From Ktedonobacter robiniae (GTDB lineage Bacteria > Chloroflexota > Ktedonobacteria > Ktedonobacterales > Ktedonobacteraceae): 64,000 nt of DNA. Below the pieces are notes generated by a model that saw nothing but the letters and a program-made list of their open reading frames with translations, was not told the DNA's origin and searched no databases. Shown here one piece after another: positions 61,763 through 64,000 of this stretch (the first letter of the stretch is position 1; the number at the start of each line of letters is the position of its first letter). The DNA is taken from positions 2,418,001 through 2,482,000 of the forward strand of contig NZ_BNJG01000002.1 of assembly GCF_016587375.1 (NCBI RefSeq), in the 5' to 3' direction. Position numbers and translations under genes: made by a program.

Positions 61763-62713
61763 TTATGCTGATGGCCAATGGAGTGGTGGTAATACACGTT
61801 CTATCTCTGAACGTTGAGCCTCGAGCCAGGACGGTAGCTGGAGTTGCGTTCCCAGGCGCTCAGCCGACTCATCAATGGTAAAGCCTGGGAGATCGGTAGC
61901 GATCTCAAAGAGCACACCACCAGGTTCAGGAAAGTATATGGAGTGGAAATACTTACGATCCCGTATAGATGTAACGTTGAGATCGTTTCCAATGAGCATG
62001 TCGTGCCATGCTTGCTGGCCTTCATCCGTCGCAACACGTAGTGCGACATGGTGCACCGTTCCCGCTGCAACCTCCCCACGCCAGAAGCCTGCGGTATGAC
62101 GCACATCGAGTCTCGCTCTGTTTGCCTCTGCTCCAAATTCGTAGCGAAACACATTCTGTTTTTCAGCAATCAATCGAAAGCCTAGAATGTCGCTCAAGAC
62201 ATGATTCGTCTGCTCATAATCATCTTCCCAGATCGTGACTCCCGCGAAACCGCGAATAGAATGTTCGGCAGGGATCGCCTGACTCTCCCAACCGAGACAT
62301 TCCTGAATATCAGGACGTGCGACGAGTTCCACAACCAATCCATCTGGATCACGGAGTGAGATTACCTGTTCATCAAAGCGAGTGGTGGGTCCTTTATACT
62401 GAATGCCATATTCGATCAAGCGACCAATCCAATAGCCGAGAGAAGACCGAGGAATCGCGAAAGCAGTAGCGTTAATCTGTCCTGTTCCTTGCCGCCCACG
62501 GGGGGCTCCAGGCCAGGCAAAGAAGGTTATGATCGTACCCGGGTGTCCCACACTATCTCCATAGTACAGGTGATAAGCACTGGGATCATCAAAATTGACG
62601 GTCACTTTGATCAGCCGTAATCCAAGGAAGCCAGTATAGAAATCGATATTGCGTTGGGCATTGCTCGTAATCGCTGTGACATGATGGATACCGAGAAGAC
62701 TGTTTTGCATCAT
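61763..62713 (-). CDS. Ring-cleaving dioxygenase (MhqO-like, two VOC domains)
   Basis: 316 residues from the ATG at 62713, AGGAAAA before it; the open frame extends 51 codons upstream without family character. Two VOC modules: GIHHVTAITSNAQRNIDFYT with first metal His, and IRGFAGVTIWEDDYEQTNHV plus VHHVALRVATDEGQQAWHDM. YFHSIYFPEPGGVLFEIATD gives the metal-binding Glu. This is the pattern of the PcpA/LinE/MhqO enzymes that open hydroquinones or related rings with Fe(II). The gene has no MhqR-type regulator beside it. The MFS gene at 59656 may be functionally linked. Confidence 0.88.
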   Translation of the reverse strand: MMQNSLLGIHHVTAITSNAQRNIDFYTGFLGLRLIKVTVNFDDPSAYHLYYGDSVGHPGTIITFFAWPGAPRGRQGTGQINATAFAIPRSSLGYWIGRLIEYGIQYKGPTTRFDEQVISLRDPDGLVVELVARPDIQECLGWESQAIPAEHSIRGFAGVTIWEDDYEQTNHVLSDILGFRLIAEKQNVFRYEFGAEANRARLDVRHTAGFWRGEVAAGTVHHVALRVATDEGQQAWHDMLIGNDLNVTSIRDRKYFHSIYFPEPGGVLFEIATDLPGFTIDESAERLGTQLQLPSWLEAQRSEIERVLPPLHWPSA

Positions 62714-63193
62714 TTTTTCCTGCACTTTTCGGGTATGAAATATCTCAGGGAGATTACTCGATTCTTTCTCTCTGGAGAAGAGCCATATCGGTTCTAAAGC
62801 CGATTCCGAATGCCTTTCTCTTACTATAGAGAGTATATCTTCAGATGTTTCTTTCTTAAAGAACATTACCTATCGTCTAGCTATCGTTTTAGCAGGAGCA
62901 TGCAGCGCTTTGCCCGTTTATCCTGAAAGCATGCGAAAAACCAGGTTTGTCAACTTAAACAATTCTGTTGATAAAAGCTATCTCCACTTCTAGACCAGTT
63001 GAGCCACGCTTCTTCAGCAACCAGAGCCTAAAAAAGGGCGCAATTCCTGCTTTGAGATCCTTTTTCTCGCATATAAGCTCTACATCTTTTGACCAAGTCG
63101 ACAATACCTCGTCTCATCTTTTTTCGTGATGAAAGGGGATCTTATGCTCCTCCACCGTTTAGTGATGTCCTACCATAAATGCAAGCATAGGGT
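62714..63193. other. Intergenic stretch without gene
   Basis: 480 bp between the dioxygenase start and the stop of the right-edge TPR gene. I see no convincing coding frame, hairpin or RNA. It must hold the promoter of the dioxygenase gene in its left part. Confidence 0.5.
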
Positions 63194-64000
63194 TTATTGC
63201 ATGGTAGCGCCTTTTAACTGATGTAATGCGAGCAGCTCCTCCTGGAGATAGTTACAGGTCACGACAGTCATAGGATGATCTGCCCCAAGCACGTGCTCAC
63301 GGATAAGCAAGGCCTGTTGATACAGACGTACCGCCTCCTGGAGATGCCCCTGAACTTGCCAGAATCCGGCAAAATCGTGCAGGATCTGAGCGATGCCTTC
63401 ACTCTCAGGTCCCAATTGTTGCTCACGAATACGCAAGGCGCGCAGGTAGAGAGGCTCGGCTTCTACATATCTTCCTTGATTATTGTAGAGGTTCGCAAGA
63501 TGGTTCAGAGTCTTGCCATATCAACATGTTCAGGCCCAAGCTGTTCCTCCAGGATATGAAGGGCTTCGGCTTCTCCATATTTCATGAGCAGGGCCACCAA
63601 GTGCTGGCGAATATCAAGCGTGAGGGCATGGGTGAAGCGCCCACCCTGGATGCAGCCATCCAGTGCCTGTGTATAGAGATTATATGCCTGTTCATCCTTT
63701 CCTTGAGCTTCTTGCAAGAGCGCGAACTGATAGAGATTTCTGGCGACCTGGGGGTCCACGTCTGCAAACGTTTGCGCGTTAATCTCCAGGGCTCGCTGAA
63801 AGAGAGGCTCAGCCTCGGCATACCTGTCCTGTTTGCGGTAGAGAATACCTAGCGTGGTGAGATCATCCCCCACATGAGGAAAAACAGGACCCAGATGTTT
63901 TTCATGGAGTTCCAAAGCTTCCTGAAGCAAGGCCTCTGCCTGCTCCAGGGAGCCCTGGTGTAGCAAGACCGTAGCCAGCGCGCTTAAACAATCCGCCGTT
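63194..64000 (-). pseudogene. TPR protein, C-terminal part, frameshifted (runs off right edge)
   Basis: The frame entering at the right edge reads tetratricopeptide units: LLQEALELHEKHLGPVFPHV, LGILYRKQDRYAEAEPLFQR, LLQEAQGKDEQAYNLYTQAL. It stops at 63505. Near 63510 one missing base (AGACT for AGAACT) moves the sense into a second frame: NHLANLYNNQGRYVEAEPLY, LRALRIREQQLGPESEGIAQ, RLYQQALLIREHVLGADHPM, ending at 63194. The unit type is that of the NB-ARC/TPR regulator at 29053, so this is probably a paralogue whose HTH and NTPase lie beyond the window. Confidence 0.75.

Noticed and set aside
1..64000. tRNA, rRNA or CRISPR features
   Set aside because: Reading the intergenic stretches, I saw no cloverleaf, CCA end, rRNA core sequence or repeat-spacer array. 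A covariance-model scan would be decisive.

Overview
The window looks like a chromosomal segment of a soil-type, multi-drug-regulated bacterium of the Chloroflexota, most likely class Ktedonobacteria. This is an inference from gene content: Cro-type HTH/NB-ARC/TPR regulators, paralogous M4 proteases with an emfourin-type inhibitor, an AidB-type acyl-CoA dehydrogenase, abundant TetR/MarR/MerR/Rrf2 regulators, IS630 and other transposases, a moderate GC content and long perfect intergenic hairpins. No rRNA or tRNA gene and no CRISPR array was seen, so there is no direct taxonomic marker.

Layout. 1-8.1 kb: start of a malic enzyme, then small regulator-plus-target modules: an Rrf2 regulator with an efflux pump sharing a TGTAA-N9-TTACA operator, an MFS pump, a carboxymuconolactone decarboxylase opposite a MocR regulator, and a methyltransferase-TetR operon behind a perfect palindrome. 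8.3-12.6 kb: a nucleosidase, an IS630 element, a VOC protein and a secreted GH13 amylase. 12.8-19.4 kb: two convergent, paralogous rifampicin-phosphotransferase-like enzymes, one behind a TetR and one behind a MarR regulator. 19.6-29 kb: small membrane protein, a pump remnant, a large secreted dimethylformamidase-like protein, a SWIM-zinc protein, a DUF2795 protein and a five-module iron-sulfur/FAD oxidoreductase. 29-40.5 kb: a frameshifted HTH/NB-ARC/TPR regulator, aidB, an M4 protease with its inhibitor, a MerR-SRPBCC fusion, a dead transposase, an RRM protein and a second M4 protease. 40.8-51.8 kb: LysE/ArgO exporter, an APH-type kinase, a formate dehydrogenase operon (alpha, beta and NrfD-type anchor) read leftwards, and the cydAB bd-oxidase operon with heme A synthase read rightwards. 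51.8-64 kb: a SorC regulator-trpB-trpA operon, gene remnants, a Cro-HTH/periplasmic-binding-fold regulator with a four-repeat operator, membrane and secreted proteins, an MFS transporter, a ring-cleaving dioxygenase and a second TPR gene running off the right edge.

The most striking item is the formate dehydrogenase. Its reading frame crosses an in-frame TGA inside the family's selenocysteine context. A 7-bp hairpin with apical loop GGUCU follows at the spacing used in E. coli fdhF, so it is very probably a selenoprotein. The same operon carries several single-base indels and a lost cluster cysteine, so it is either decaying or badly sequenced. Other notable signals are a dispersed palindromic repeat family (core CTACTKGCGTACGC) at six intergenic sites, four 10-mers spaced exactly 20 bp over a promoter at 57.6 kb, and a leaderless MerR promoter with a 19-bp spacer.

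Redox genes dominate the middle of the window. Formate oxidation could feed the quinone pool through the NrfD anchor, cytochrome bd would use that pool, and heme A synthase serves an aa3-type oxidase elsewhere. Several genes (NB-ARC regulator, formate dehydrogenase alpha, NrfD, the right-edge TPR gene, possibly the membrane protein at 58.2 kb) need a one-base frame change to read through, so base-level accuracy should be checked before calling them pseudogenes.
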